Made by a program: the position numbers and the translations under genes
Shown here: piece by piece, positions 41,984-51,361 of the stretch
Layout of the letters: the number at the start of each line of letters is the position of its first letter
Numbering within the stretch: the stretch's first letter is position 1
Notes under the pieces: model-generated
Database searches by the model: none
Told to the model about the DNA's origin: nothing
Seen by the model: only the letters and a program-made list of their open reading frames with translations
From: Caldifarciminota bacterium
GTDB lineage: Bacteria > Hydrothermota > Tepidihabitantia > SM23-42 > JAOAFX01
Direction of reading: 5' to 3'
Length of the DNA: 52,901 nt
Assembly: GCA_026416055.1 (NCBI GenBank)
Contig: JAOAFX010000002.1
Span: 1-52,901 of the forward strand

Positions 41984-43639
41984 TCAAATCAGCCCCAGGA
42001 CTTCATAAATCGCCACGGGCTGGCTGATGTTCTTCAATTTAACCGGCGGCAGAGTCCGGGCTTTGATATGTTCCTTCACTTGTTCATATGTACTATTTGT
42101 TATCAGAATCTGCCCCGGGTTTGCAATATCTTCAAGCCTGGAGGCGATGTTTACTGCTGAGGAAACGACTGTATACTCAAGCCTTTTTTCACTTCCAACA
42201 TTGCCCGCAATGACTTCACCGGTATTGATACCGATACCGATTTCAAACGAGGCTACATCTTGAATCTTCAATCTTTCCTGCCATCGTTTCTTCAATTCTT
42301 CAACCCTTCTTTTCATACCAAGGGCACATTTTATCGCCCTCAACGGATCATCAGCATGGGCAACCGGTGCACCAAAGATTGCCATCACACAATCACCGAT
42401 GTATTTATCAAGTGTTCCTTCATAAAAAAATACCTCTTCAGTCATACTACTCAAAAACTCATTCAAAATCTCCAGGGCGATTACGGTATCGATCTTCTCG
42501 GTAAGTGATGTGTAACCGCGAATATCACAGAAAAGAATTGTAGCAATACAATGTTCACCCCCGGGTTTAATCGCCCTCTCTTCGCAAATTATCTTTTTCA
42601 CCACTTCTGGTGAAAAAAATCTCTGAAGTCTCTCAGTAGTTCTTTCTTCTTTTTTTACCTTTTCATATAACTGGGCATTTTCGATCGCCACTGCAGACTG
42701 GCTGGCAAAGGACTCAATAAACTGGATATCATCCTCGGTGAACTTATAGAATCCAACAGGATTATCAAGATAAATCACACCGAGAACCTTTTTTTCTTTT
42801 GTTATCAGGGGTACACAGACCACTGAACCGATCGCATAAGTAATCACGCTCTCCTGTGTTTTGAATCTACCATCCTTTATTGCATCTTCGGTAGTTATGA
42901 TATTACGGGTATTGAATGCCTCACGTGCAATTGTTTGACTTATTCCAGATGATTTTTTAGGGTCAATCTCTCCACCCATGTTCCTTGCCACTTTTATCTT
43001 CAGTTCTCTGGTATCTTCATCACCCAGCATAATAAAGCCTCTCTTCGCCGGAATTATTCGCAAGGCAAGGTCCATAAGCAGATTCAAAAGGACATTGAGG
43101 TCAAAGACAAAGTTTATTACTTTACCCACTTCGCACAGCGTTGATGCAATCTCCCTTGCTCTTTCTGCCTCAGCGAGGCGCCGGCGGTAATCGCTAACAA
43201 GTTGTCTGATCTCTTCAGTTGTCTTGATTAGCCGTTCTTTTTTCTCGCCTCTGAAGATAGCAGATTTCAATTCATCAATTCTTTTTTCAATATCAATGAT
43301 GTCACCAAATTTTTTTACAACGGTTTTATGTTCTGGTACCGCACTCAGTTTTTTTTCATCAACGAATGTGATAAGAGTATTTCCGACCTGGATCTCATCA
43401 CCATAATTCAATTTTTTTTCAACTATACGCTCACCATTTACATATGTACCATAACGACTCTTCTGGTCGATTATTATATAATCGTTCCCCTTTTTGATTA
43501 CCTCGGCATGCCTGCGTGATACAAATATGTCATCGATGACAATATCATTGTCCTCAAGCCTGCCCAGTGTTAAAAATTCTTTTTCTAATTTGACGACCTG
43601 GGTCTCTTCGTTACTCCTGTGGATGAGAAAGGTTGCCAC
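41984..43639 (-). CDS. FHA-GAF-class III nucleotide cyclase
   Basis: In this 551-residue soluble protein, residues 1-95 are an FHA domain (TLGRLEDNDIVI, SRRHAEV, YGTYVNGE) that binds phosphothreonine. A coiled linker and a GAF sensor domain (about 165-325) follow. A class III cyclase domain spans about 360-550, with metal aspartates D372 (FCDIRGYTSL) and D416 (YIGDCVMAIFG) and N497/R501 (VNIASRLE). The usual GD before xVN reads SS (493-494), so base choice (ATP or GTP) is uncertain. It has a GTG start. It is the last gene of an operon headed by a Ser/Thr kinase, a likely source of its FHA ligand. Confidence 0.9.
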   Translation of the reverse strand: MATFLIHRSNEETQVVKLEKEFLTLGRLEDNDIVIDDIFVSRRHAEVIKKGNDYIIIDQKSRYGTYVNGERIVEKKLNYGDEIQVGNTLITFVDEKKLSAVPEHKTVVKKFGDIIDIEKRIDELKSAIFRGEKKERLIKTTEEIRQLVSDYRRRLAEAERAREIASTLCEVGKVINFVFDLNVLLNLLMDLALRIIPAKRGFIMLGDEDTRELKIKVARNMGGEIDPKKSSGISQTIAREAFNTRNIITTEDAIKDGRFKTQESVITYAIGSVVCVPLITKEKKVLGVIYLDNPVGFYKFTEDDIQFIESFASQSAVAIENAQLYEKVKKEERTTERLQRFFSPEVVKKIICEERAIKPGGEHCIATILFCDIRGYTSLTEKIDTVIALEILNEFLSSMTEEVFFYEGTLDKYIGDCVMAIFGAPVAHADDPLRAIKCALGMKRRVEELKKRWQERLKIQDVASFEIGIGINTGEVIAGNVGSEKRLEYTVVSSAVNIASRLEDIANPGQILITNSTYEQVKEHIKARTLPPVKLKNISQPVAIYEVLGLI

Positions 43640-44526
43640 TATCGCTGGATGATTACATCATCAAAGTTTACAGAGAATTTAGGCGGCGTTTCTCGATGAA
43701 GGATGAGTCCGAGTTTACCTTCATTAAAATCCGGATCATTTTTTTCAATCTTAAGTTCACCATTGAAATATATTTTGAACACATTACCAGAGGCCTCAAC
43801 ACCCAGTTCATACCATTGATCAGGAATTACAGGCACAGTGACAAAATCAAGGATATATGGAAAGCCATTTTTGAATTTTACAAATCCAATACCTTTTTTA
43901 TTTACCGTTGCAGTGTAATAATTCAAAGTATCCTTCATCCTCAGAATAAAGCCAGTTCGGGAAAGGGTGTCCACAGTTGATAAAAATTTGAAACTGGTAC
44001 TGGTAAAGAAATCGCTGATTGATTTATTAAAGAGCACAAAACCTTTCTGGTCATTGCAATTATACACATTGGGCTGTGATGGCGCTGTAGTATCACTGAC
44101 CACCTGCCAGTCGCCATAAATCCGCTTAAATCCAAAAGGCTCAGTGGTTCCCACTGGTTCTTCATCAAAAGTTAATTTCAGGGTGCTGAAATATAAATCC
44201 ACGGTGTCTGAGGCACCTGCAGGAAGGCTTTCCGGTGAATATTCGGCAGGAAGATAGTAATCAGTAAAGGCGACGATTTTATATACTCCCGGGTCTATTT
44301 CTTTAAATTCATACCATCCTTCAGAATTCGTCCTTGTTGCCTTATAGGTTTCATCACCAAGGGTCAACAATTTTACCTCGGCATCAGATATGGCACTATC
44401 TGGTGACATAACCCGGCCCACTAAATATGCCTTATCAGGATTTTCCGGGTCAAAGCGATTATCCCTTGGTGGTTTAAGACAGGCTACCATGATTACAAGC
44501 AAAATTAAGATTTCAAATCTTTTCAT
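43639..44526 (-). CDS. Lipoprotein with a carboxypeptidase-regulatory-like domain
   Basis: This 295-residue protein has a lipoprotein signal peptide (ILLVIMVAC, lipidated Cys at 16) and the mature start LKPPRDNRFDPENPDKAY. Residues about 35-115 are a beta-sandwich of the CarboxypepD_reg type (GRVMSPDSAISDAEVKL, GWYEFKEIDPGVYKIVA). The remainder is a LamG/DUF1080-like sandwich (GFILRMKDTLNYYTATV, WYELGVEASGNVFKIYFNG). It is probably anchored at the envelope and binds a ligand or sugar. No catalytic residues are recognised. It overlaps the cyclase GTG by 1 nt. Confidence 0.8.
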   Translation of the reverse strand: MKRFEILILLVIMVACLKPPRDNRFDPENPDKAYLVGRVMSPDSAISDAEVKLLTLGDETYKATRTNSEGWYEFKEIDPGVYKIVAFTDYYLPAEYSPESLPAGASDTVDLYFSTLKLTFDEEPVGTTEPFGFKRIYGDWQVVSDTTAPSQPNVYNCNDQKGFVLFNKSISDFFTSTSFKFLSTVDTLSRTGFILRMKDTLNYYTATVNKKGIGFVKFKNGFPYILDFVTVPVIPDQWYELGVEASGNVFKIYFNGELKIEKNDPDFNEGKLGLILHRETPPKFSVNFDDVIIQR

Positions 44527-44537
44527 TTTTCCCCCTT

Positions 44538-45365
44538 CTATTTTATCTTAAAATTGTATCCAAACTGGATGCCCTCATAATCGGGGATACAATAAAAATT
44601 TTTTTCTTCAAGCATTGAGGATTTTATTCCGGGTTTTGATGTCAGAACATCGTAGATATTATAGCCATACAATCCCAGATAACTGAGCCAGCATATTGCT
44701 GAAATATTATACCATAGCCGGTATTCATTATACGCCCGGTCCATCTCATCTTCATTACCGGGCTCGACATTTAGATAGTCCTCATGTCTTGCATTCTGGA
44801 TTGATGTGGCAAGCAGGGTCGTGGGAAAGAGAACCACAGCAGCAATAGCCATCTTCTTGCCTTTTGAACTCTCGCCTTTATACAACTGCCCCCAGCCTGG
44901 TAGACAACAGCTGCGCAGGAGCGCACCGGATATGCTCACGCTTTTGGACTGGACTGCAGGTTGAACCGGTTTTGGCGATGGTGGCGCAGGGGGTGAGACC
45001 ACAGGTACCATCTCGGCCTTTGCCTCTTCAAAGACCTTTATGATCTTGGGTGAAACCGTTGCCGGGTCTAATTCTAACTTCGGGTCAAGGCTCAATGCCT
45101 TTTTAAATTGCTCTTTAGCCTTTTCTTTATTACCAAATGCTACATAACTGAATGCAAGGTATTTATATGCCTCAACCTGTTCATTTTGATTTAGCTGTTT
45201 GAGATACTGGAGTGCAACCTCAAGTTGTTTGATGGCATTTTCATATTCACCATTATTGTAGTAAACCTTTGCACGGTCCAGCATCTTCAATAAAGAATCA
45301 CCGGTGACCTGCTGACCTGTACCAAGACTACAGAAAAAAGCCAGTAAAATAAATTTTTTTAACAT
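44538..45365 (-). CDS. TPR protein with signal peptide and C-terminal membrane segments
   Basis: This protein of about 275 residues (ATG 45365, AAAGGAGAG upstream, preferred to an earlier ATG at 45392) has an N-terminal signal sequence (LKKFILLAFFCSLGTG). It has about two TPR units (residues 20-100: AKVYYNNGEYENAIKQL, AFGNKEKAKEQFKKAL), a proline-rich linker and a C-terminal part with two hydrophobic stretches (KKMAIAAVVLFPTTLLA, WYNISAICWLSYLGLYGYNIYD). LPGWGQLYKG is the phrase seen in DUF5683-type proteins. The function is unknown. It lies between the kinase and the lipoprotein. Confidence 0.78.
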   Translation of the reverse strand: MLKKFILLAFFCSLGTGQQVTGDSLLKMLDRAKVYYNNGEYENAIKQLEVALQYLKQLNQNEQVEAYKYLAFSYVAFGNKEKAKEQFKKALSLDPKLELDPATVSPKIIKVFEEAKAEMVPVVSPPAPPSPKPVQPAVQSKSVSISGALLRSCCLPGWGQLYKGESSKGKKMAIAAVVLFPTTLLATSIQNARHEDYLNVEPGNEDEMDRAYNEYRLWYNISAICWLSYLGLYGYNIYDVLTSKPGIKSSMLEEKNFYCIPDYEGIQFGYNFKIK

Positions 45366-45388
45366 ATTCTCTCCTTTTTTAAATATTC

Positions 45389-47311
45389 TCATTTTCTCTG
45401 AAGTTCAATATCTCTTTTCAAAACCTGATTCGGTTTTATCAAGATCACTTCTTCATAAGGTTTGCACAGTGGATTTATCAATTTCAATGTATGCTGTCCG
45501 GCAGAAAGCCTGATGGGCTGGCCAATCGGTGTGGTCTCATAGAACTTGCCGTCTATATAAACATCAGCCCAGGGTTTGACAACGAGTTTTAAAAATCCTT
45601 CGTGGGGTTCAAGCCGGACATTTAACTCAACAGTCTCACCCGGCTTAAATTTGATGTTCCTCTGCCAGGTCTTAAAATTCGGATTTTCAAGGCGCACATT
45701 ATGAACACCCGAACTCAGCTCAATATTCTTTGCAATCGGTGTTGTCTCAACATAACTTCCATCAATATAAATCTTTGCCCATGGATCAACTTTAACTTTC
45801 AAGAAACTTGTCCCTTCAACAATAGTGGAGGGTTTTTTTGGTGGAGGTGGTTTAGCAACCTGTGGTGTATCTTTTTTTACAACTTCACTGATGAGTTCTA
45901 CGTTTATGTTTACGGTATCATTTCCCTTGATTTCAAAATTCTGAACATAGGATTTGTATCCTTCTTTTTTTAATTCAATCCGGTGCTCACCAGTCTTCAG
46001 ACCTTCAAAAACTGCAGGAGTGAATCTATCGGTTGAATCACCATCGAAGATTATACGGGCACCGGACGGAAAGGAGTTAACCACTACTGTGCCGGTGAGA
46101 TGGGTTGGAGAAAGACTTCCTGATTTAGTTGTAGATAGAAATCTGATAAGGGCAAAAAGTATTATTGCCAGCACGAATAAACCGGCAAATGCATGGGTTA
46201 TTGAAATAGAAAATTTTCTCACCCCTGCCTTTTCCACAGGTCTTTTCTCTTCAGGCATTCTCTCTTTCTTCTTTTTCAATTTTTCCAGATATTCCTTTGC
46301 TTTAATCTCATTCGGATCGATTAAAAGGACTTTCTCAAATTCTACAATCGCATCATCAATCTTTTCATAACCAAGGTTCATATAATATATACCACGCTCA
46401 TAATGGTATTGCTTCCTTTTCTGCAGTAGACTTTCCATCGCCTGCTCCGGTGCCTTCACAAATTCACCTATCTCCTTGCGGCCGGTCTCAATCCGGTTCC
46501 TGCGAGCCTTAATCGTGATATCTTCACCAACTTCTTCAATACTCTGATACCTTTTATCAGGGTCTTTTTCCAGCATCTTTTCAATGATGGTGCTTATATC
46601 TCTGGAAATGAGAGGATTGGCTTCAATCGGACTGGGTGGTGTTACAGTAAGGATTTCATGGATTACTGCAGAATAGTTTTCGCCTTTGAATGGCTTTTCG
46701 CCGGTGAGCATCTCATAAAACATAACTCCCAATGAGAATATATCTGAACGGTTATCCACCTTCTTTCCTGCAGCCTGTTCTGGCGACATATAAGCGGGTG
46801 TACCCACAATCGCACCGGTAACAGTGATTGATGTCAAATCCTGTGCCTGGGCAAGTCCAAAATCGGCAATCTTAACACTACCATCATAGCCGATGAGAAT
46901 ATTTGCTGGCTTCATATCCCGGTGCACAATACCTTTCTGGTGGGCATAACCCAATCCTTTTGCAATTTCCCGCACAATTGCGAGGGTAATCTCCTGGGGA
47001 ATAAACTTCACCTGGTTTAATAAGTCTTTGAGGCTCTTGCCATCCACATATTCCATCGCTATGAAATAGACCTCTTCTTCCTGCCCGAAGTCGATTATAT
47101 TTACAATGTTTTCATGCTGGAGATTGGCTGCTGCCTTTGCCTCCCTTTCAAAGCGGATGATAAAATCCTTATCCTGGGCAAGATGGCCATGGAGAATTTT
47201 CACCGCAACGACCCGGTCAAGGGTAACGTGAATTGCCTTATAGATTGCAGCCATCCCGCCGGTGGCTATCAGTTCTTTGATTTCAAAATTCCGGATGCGG
47301 CGATTGACCAT
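45389..47311 (-). CDS. Membrane Ser/Thr protein kinase with TPR and three PEGA domains
   Basis: In this 640-residue protein, residues 8-270 are a Hanks-type kinase with K38 (VAVKIL), HRDMKPAN (catalytic D132), D150-F-G and an activation segment with several Thr. Residues 303-350 are a TPR-like pair and 374-391 the single membrane helix. Outside lie three PEGA domains (about 407-475, 502-568, 571-638). PEGA domains are surface beta folds thought to bind wall or polysaccharide, so this may be an envelope-sensing kinase. It heads the signalling operon, its ATG lying 11 nt past a TATAAT box. Confidence 0.93.
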   Translation of the reverse strand: MVNRRIRNFEIKELIATGGMAAIYKAIHVTLDRVVAVKILHGHLAQDKDFIIRFEREAKAAANLQHENIVNIIDFGQEEEVYFIAMEYVDGKSLKDLLNQVKFIPQEITLAIVREIAKGLGYAHQKGIVHRDMKPANILIGYDGSVKIADFGLAQAQDLTSITVTGAIVGTPAYMSPEQAAGKKVDNRSDIFSLGVMFYEMLTGEKPFKGENYSAVIHEILTVTPPSPIEANPLISRDISTIIEKMLEKDPDKRYQSIEEVGEDITIKARRNRIETGRKEIGEFVKAPEQAMESLLQKRKQYHYERGIYYMNLGYEKIDDAIVEFEKVLLIDPNEIKAKEYLEKLKKKKERMPEEKRPVEKAGVRKFSISITHAFAGLFVLAIILFALIRFLSTTKSGSLSPTHLTGTVVVNSFPSGARIIFDGDSTDRFTPAVFEGLKTGEHRIELKKEGYKSYVQNFEIKGNDTVNINVELISEVVKKDTPQVAKPPPPKKPSTIVEGTSFLKVKVDPWAKIYIDGSYVETTPIAKNIELSSGVHNVRLENPNFKTWQRNIKFKPGETVELNVRLEPHEGFLKLVVKPWADVYIDGKFYETTPIGQPIRLSAGQHTLKLINPLCKPYEEVILIKPNQVLKRDIELQRK

Positions 47312-47322
47312 AAGAGCAAAAT

Positions 47323-47350
47323 ATTATATAGAAATAAAAAGTAGAGTCAA
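47323..47350 (-). promoter_or_regulatory. Promoter of the kinase/cyclase operon
   Basis: On the minus strand, TTGACT (47345-47350) and TATAAT (47323-47328) are 16 bp apart. The kinase ATG is 11 nt further, giving a predicted leader of about five bases. It is divergent from the promoter at 47368-47395. Confidence 0.8.
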
Positions 47351-47367
47351 GGCAAGATTTGAGATTC

Positions 47368-47395
47368 TTGACAAACAAAGGATTCTAAATATAAT
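47368..47395 (+). promoter_or_regulatory. Promoter of the TPR/dksA-like/lspA run
   Basis: TTGACA (47368-47373) and TATAAT (47390-47395) are 16 bp apart. Eight nt separate the -10 box from the ATG at 47404, and no ribosome-binding site is seen. Confidence 0.82.
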
Positions 47396-47403
47396 TCATC
47401 ATC

Positions 47404-48108
47404 ATGGATCCAGCAACTGCAAGAATATATAGTGAGGCGCTACAGGCATACGAGAAAGGACAGGTCAGAGAGGCGATCGAGGGATTGAGAAAGGTCGTTT
47501 CTGCATATCCCAATTATCCTGATGTCCATAATGCATTGGGGCTTGCTTATTCCCTCGCCGGGAATTACAAATATGCGATTGAGAGTTTCAAGAAGGCGAT
47601 TGAATTGAATCCAGAGTATATTGAGGCTTATGTCAATATGGCGATAATCTACAATGAGCAATGCCAGTTTGACGAAGCGATAAAATCATTTGAAAAGGCA
47701 GCTGCGCTGGAGACAAAGGAAAAGGGATACTCTCCACAATTGAAGATAAAACTCGCCAATACCTATATGCAGCTCGGTGATACTTACTATGAATTGCAGG
47801 AATATAAAAAGGCACGGGATGAATATCTCAGGGCAATAGAAGTGAGCCCTGGGTTTCTCGATATAAAGTTGAAGCTCGCCCGAACATATAACCAGCTCGG
47901 CGATTATAAGGCAGCAGAGAAACTTCTTCAGGAGATATTGAGCCGGAATAAAAAATATCTCGAAGCAAGGGTCCTTTTAGGTCTATGTTATTATCAGCAG
48001 CGTAAACATGAAAACGCCCGAAAAGAATGGGAGGAAGTATTAAAAATCGATCCCACAAACATAAAGGCAAAGGCGTATCTAAATATGCTGAAGGAGAAAA
48101 GAGGATGA
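47404..48108 (+). CDS. TPR repeat protein
   Basis: This 234-residue protein is built of about six TPR units from residue 5 to the end (YEKGQVREAIEGLRKVV, AGNYKYAIESFKKAIELNP, QYDEAI-type motifs, ENARKEWEEVLKIDP). It has no signal peptide or membrane segment, so it is probably a cytoplasmic scaffold. It is divergent from the PEGA kinase, whose own TPR pair it resembles in style. It overlaps the DksA-like start by 4 nt. Confidence 0.88.
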   Translation: MDPATARIYSEALQAYEKGQVREAIEGLRKVVSAYPNYPDVHNALGLAYSLAGNYKYAIESFKKAIELNPEYIEAYVNMAIIYNEQCQFDEAIKSFEKAAALETKEKGYSPQLKIKLANTYMQLGDTYYELQEYKKARDEYLRAIEVSPGFLDIKLKLARTYNQLGDYKAAEKLLQEILSRNKKYLEARVLLGLCYYQQRKHENARKEWEEVLKIDPTNIKAKAYLNMLKEKRG

Positions 48109-48473
48109 TGAAAAAATTTAAAAAGTCGGAGTTGAAAGAATTCGAAAAAATCTTGCTTAAAGAAAGAGAGAAGATTCTAAAAGGTATAGATTATGCTACC
48201 GGTCAGATTGCCATAACCCAGACCGAGGCATCGGGAGACCTCTCGGCCTATGCCAATCACATGGCTGACCAGGGGTCAGAAACAGAAAAAAGAGAATTAT
48301 CTTCACTCAACATCTCCCGCCAGAGGGAAACCCTCTTTAGTATCGACCACGCATTGCGCAAGATTGCACATGGGCGTTATGGCATCTGTGAGAAGTGTGG
48401 TAAACTCATTGAGAAAAAAAGACTGAAAATAGTTCCTTATGCCCGATTCTGCATCAAGTGTACCGATAAGTAA
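48105..48473 (+). CDS. DksA/TraR-family zinc-finger protein
   Basis: This protein of about 122 residues begins MMKKFKKSELKEFEKILL, a helical coiled-coil start, and ends with the C4 zinc finger GRYGICEKCGKLIEKKRL and FCIKC. Proteins of this family bind the RNA polymerase secondary channel. The acidic tip of true DksA is not obvious (the loop reads ASGDLSAYANHMADQGSETE), so whether it acts on transcription in the same way is unclear. The start at ATG 48105 overlaps the TPR stop, with AAGGAG upstream. Confidence 0.87.
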   Translation: MMKKFKKSELKEFEKILLKEREKILKGIDYATGQIAITQTEASGDLSAYANHMADQGSETEKRELSSLNISRQRETLFSIDHALRKIAHGRYGICEKCGKLIEKKRLKIVPYARFCIKCTDK

Positions 48474-48933
48474 AAATCTTAAACAGTTTTTAATCCCGCT
48501 TTTCATTGCCCTATTTTTAGACCAGTGTTCAAAGATACTTATCACCAGTTACCTTAATATCTTTGATCCACCCCGTGAAGTCATAGGTTCGTATCTTCGA
48601 TTTAAACTTGCATACAATCCATATGGTGTCTTCAGTATTTCTTTTGGTCCACCATTTCTATATTATCTATTCCATTTACTCGGCATTGTGATATTTACTT
48701 ACATCGGACTTACCCAGAACTCAAAATACCGCACAATCCTCTTTGGCTTGATTGTTGGGGGTGCTATTGGTAATGTCATTGACCGGATAAGGTTAAAATA
48801 TGTAATCGACTTTATCGATATGGGTATTGGCAACCTGAGGTGGTTTACCTATAACCTTGCCGATGCCTTTGTGGTCGTCAGCGCGGTATTGTTAATCGCA
48901 AACGAATTATTTTCAAAAAAGAATACAAATTAA
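48439..48933 (+). CDS. lspA: Lipoprotein signal peptidase (signal peptidase II)
   Basis: This 164-residue membrane protein has four hydrophobic segments. The two catalytic aspartates lie in GGAIGNVIDRI and YNLADAFVVVSA. AYNPYGVFS replaces the more usual NxGaAFg. It removes signal peptides from prolipoproteins such as the one at 43639-44526. It overlaps the DksA-like gene by 35 nt with no clear ribosome-binding site, so a slightly later start is possible. It is typically found next to a dksA/traR-type gene. Confidence 0.93.
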   Translation: MPDSASSVPISKNLKQFLIPLFIALFLDQCSKILITSYLNIFDPPREVIGSYLRFKLAYNPYGVFSISFGPPFLYYLFHLLGIVIFTYIGLTQNSKYRTILFGLIVGGAIGNVIDRIRLKYVIDFIDMGIGNLRWFTYNLADAFVVVSAVLLIANELFSKKNTN

Positions 48934-48937
48934 ACAA

Positions 48938-51361
48938 TTAGAATTTAACCCGATATCTATCCTTTAATTCAGCCTTTTTACCCTTATTCCAGCCCGAAAC
49001 CTTGCTGAAGTAACCGGTTACCCTGGTTATATGGTCTATCTTTTTACTTCCGCACCATGGACAAGAGTCTGCAAGTCCCCTTGAAGTCTTGAAACACGAA
49101 TTACAGGTTGTAAATTCCGGCGAAAAGGCTATCTGGGCATTGCGGGTGTGATTGAATGTTTTTACAACAAAATTAGCGATCGATTCCTTTGGTGGCTGTG
49201 ATTCGCCTAACCAGACATGGGTCAAAGCACCGGCTTCAATCATATCATGGAATTTACCTTCAATCTTCACACGTTCTATCGGGTCAATGGGAATACCTAT
49301 ATTTAGGTATGTAGAATTTGTATAGTATACAGAATTAGTCTTTACATCTCCTTTTACTACAGAGAGTGCATCATTGGGATAATGCTCAAGGTCAAGTCGT
49401 GCCATCCGATGGGCTGCAGATTCGGCTGGAGTCTGTTCCATAACAAACCGCATATTATACTGCTTTGACAATTCTTTCACCCGGTGATACATGTAGGCAA
49501 CCACTTTCAATCCAAATTTCAAACTATCAACATCTTCATGCATCTGCTTACCAGTGTGGTATTGAACGAGTTCATTCAAGCCAAGAAGTCCTATTAGATA
49601 TGTAGCACGATGGAGACGGAGATAAGGTTCACCATCCTGTTCCATGGTAAGGAGGGCAAGGGGCCCTTCATCCTTTAAATTTATCAATTTTTCAATAAAT
49701 GCCTTTTTCTGGATATGAGCCTTTACAGCATAATCGAGGAACTGATCAATTTTTTTGAACAATAACTCATCATCACCTTTAGCAAAATATGCAGCACGCG
49801 GCAGATTCAAAGTAACATTCTGCAATGCAGTGTAACGCATCTTCCATGGTGTACGGGCATCTTCTATATCATTCTTTTCAAGTTTAAATGAAAGCCTGCA
49901 ACATTCAGATATTTTCGCAGTTTCACCACGATCAAAGACATAGTAGGTATTACCGCGCTTGGCAGAGATTTCGGCAATGTGATTTAAAAAATCCTGCCAT
50001 CCCGGTGTCCGGAAGAAATCTTCTGTGATATGGACGAGTGGTTTGGGAAAGAAGAAAGGCCTGCCGGTCCCATCGCCATCAAGGTATATATCGAATAATG
50101 CCCAGGCAAATTTTTGTGCTTCGGGAAGATAATCAATATATTTCTTACCGGTGTATTCACCACCGGGTCCAATTGCATCGACATCTCTGAAATGTTTCGG
50201 AATTTCCCAGTAGATATTCAAATCAGAGAAGATTGCCTGTCCACCCCGTGCCACAGATTGCTGGGAATATTCAAATACCATCATCTGGGCAATCTGGTGA
50301 ATTTCTCTATCTGATAAACCGGTCAAAAAAGGAGCGAAGAATATATTTACCGCATCCCAGCCGATGGCTCCGGCAAAGTGCCCCTGGAGTGCGGCAGAAA
50401 ACTTTACCATATGGGCGAGTAATGTATCTGGATGTTTTGCAGGTTTTGCAATTGATAATGCATTAGGCAAATTCAAACCAAATTTTTTTACATATTCAAG
50501 GGATTGCCCTGAACAATAAGGACGGTCCCCAAATCCTAAATCATGGAGATGGATATCACCTCTAATATGTGCATCAGCAACCTCACGGCTGAAGACCTGA
50601 GAGAGCATATATTGTTTTTTTATCGTCTCGGCAAGTGTCATATTCGTCGCTTCGGGATTATGAGGGATATTGGCATTCTCACGGTTTGCATATAAAATTA
50701 TTTTTTCTGCATCATACAACGGAACACCGAGACGCATGTGGCGTAACCGGGCGTGTTCAAGCCCATGTTCAATCAGTTTCATGTTCACGATCTCTCTTAT
50801 CAATGCCGAAGAGAGCAGTTCCACATTTGAATTCAGTATCGTTTCTTCAGTTTCGCGGGCAATTTTCTCGGCAGTATCACGGTCAATATTTGTTTCATTT
50901 AATAGTGCATCAACAATTTTAGAACGATCCCAGGAGACAAAATCATCATCCGATGTCCGGACAAATAAGGCGTAGTCAGTCGTCTCCCTCTCCTCGGGTT
51001 TTTTTTCTAACAATTTCTTCTTTCTCAATATTTCACGCTGCTTCCTATAAAGGATAAAGGCCTTGGCGGTTCGGGCATTACCATTTTCAATGAGAATTTT
51101 TTCAACAGCATCTTGTATCTCTTCAACCGTTGGTGGTTTATCACCTTTAATAGTATAAAGAAACAAAACGACCTCATCGGCGAGGGCTTCAGCAAGTTTT
51201 CTGTTTTCACCACCTACAGCCCGTGCGGCTTTGAATATCGCATTGGCAATCTTTGATTTATCAAAAGGAACAATCTTCCCATCCCTTTTTATAACATATT
51301 GAAAAATTTTTTCCTTGGGAACCTCTTCTCCCATTCCAATTCTTAATGTTTTTTCTTCCAT
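48938..51361 (-). CDS. nrdD: Anaerobic ribonucleoside-triphosphate reductase
   Basis: This 807-residue class III reductase makes dNTPs with a glycyl radical. An ATP-cone domain occupies about 17-110, with a second cone-like segment around 130-215. The C-terminal zinc site is CNSCFKTSRGLADSCPWC. The radical site is RVTGYF, about 25 residues from the end, with Gly near 783. The activating enzyme NrdG is not adjacent and must lie elsewhere. It overlaps nrdR by 19 nt. Strictly anaerobic dNTP synthesis is implied unless other classes occur outside the window. Confidence 0.96.
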   Translation of the reverse strand: MEEKTLRIGMGEEVPKEKIFQYVIKRDGKIVPFDKSKIANAIFKAARAVGGENRKLAEALADEVVLFLYTIKGDKPPTVEEIQDAVEKILIENGNARTAKAFILYRKQREILRKKKLLEKKPEERETTDYALFVRTSDDDFVSWDRSKIVDALLNETNIDRDTAEKIARETEETILNSNVELLSSALIREIVNMKLIEHGLEHARLRHMRLGVPLYDAEKIILYANRENANIPHNPEATNMTLAETIKKQYMLSQVFSREVADAHIRGDIHLHDLGFGDRPYCSGQSLEYVKKFGLNLPNALSIAKPAKHPDTLLAHMVKFSAALQGHFAGAIGWDAVNIFFAPFLTGLSDREIHQIAQMMVFEYSQQSVARGGQAIFSDLNIYWEIPKHFRDVDAIGPGGEYTGKKYIDYLPEAQKFAWALFDIYLDGDGTGRPFFFPKPLVHITEDFFRTPGWQDFLNHIAEISAKRGNTYYVFDRGETAKISECCRLSFKLEKNDIEDARTPWKMRYTALQNVTLNLPRAAYFAKGDDELLFKKIDQFLDYAVKAHIQKKAFIEKLINLKDEGPLALLTMEQDGEPYLRLHRATYLIGLLGLNELVQYHTGKQMHEDVDSLKFGLKVVAYMYHRVKELSKQYNMRFVMEQTPAESAAHRMARLDLEHYPNDALSVVKGDVKTNSVYYTNSTYLNIGIPIDPIERVKIEGKFHDMIEAGALTHVWLGESQPPKESIANFVVKTFNHTRNAQIAFSPEFTTCNSCFKTSRGLADSCPWCGSKKIDHITRVTGYFSKVSGWNKGKKAELKDRYRVKF

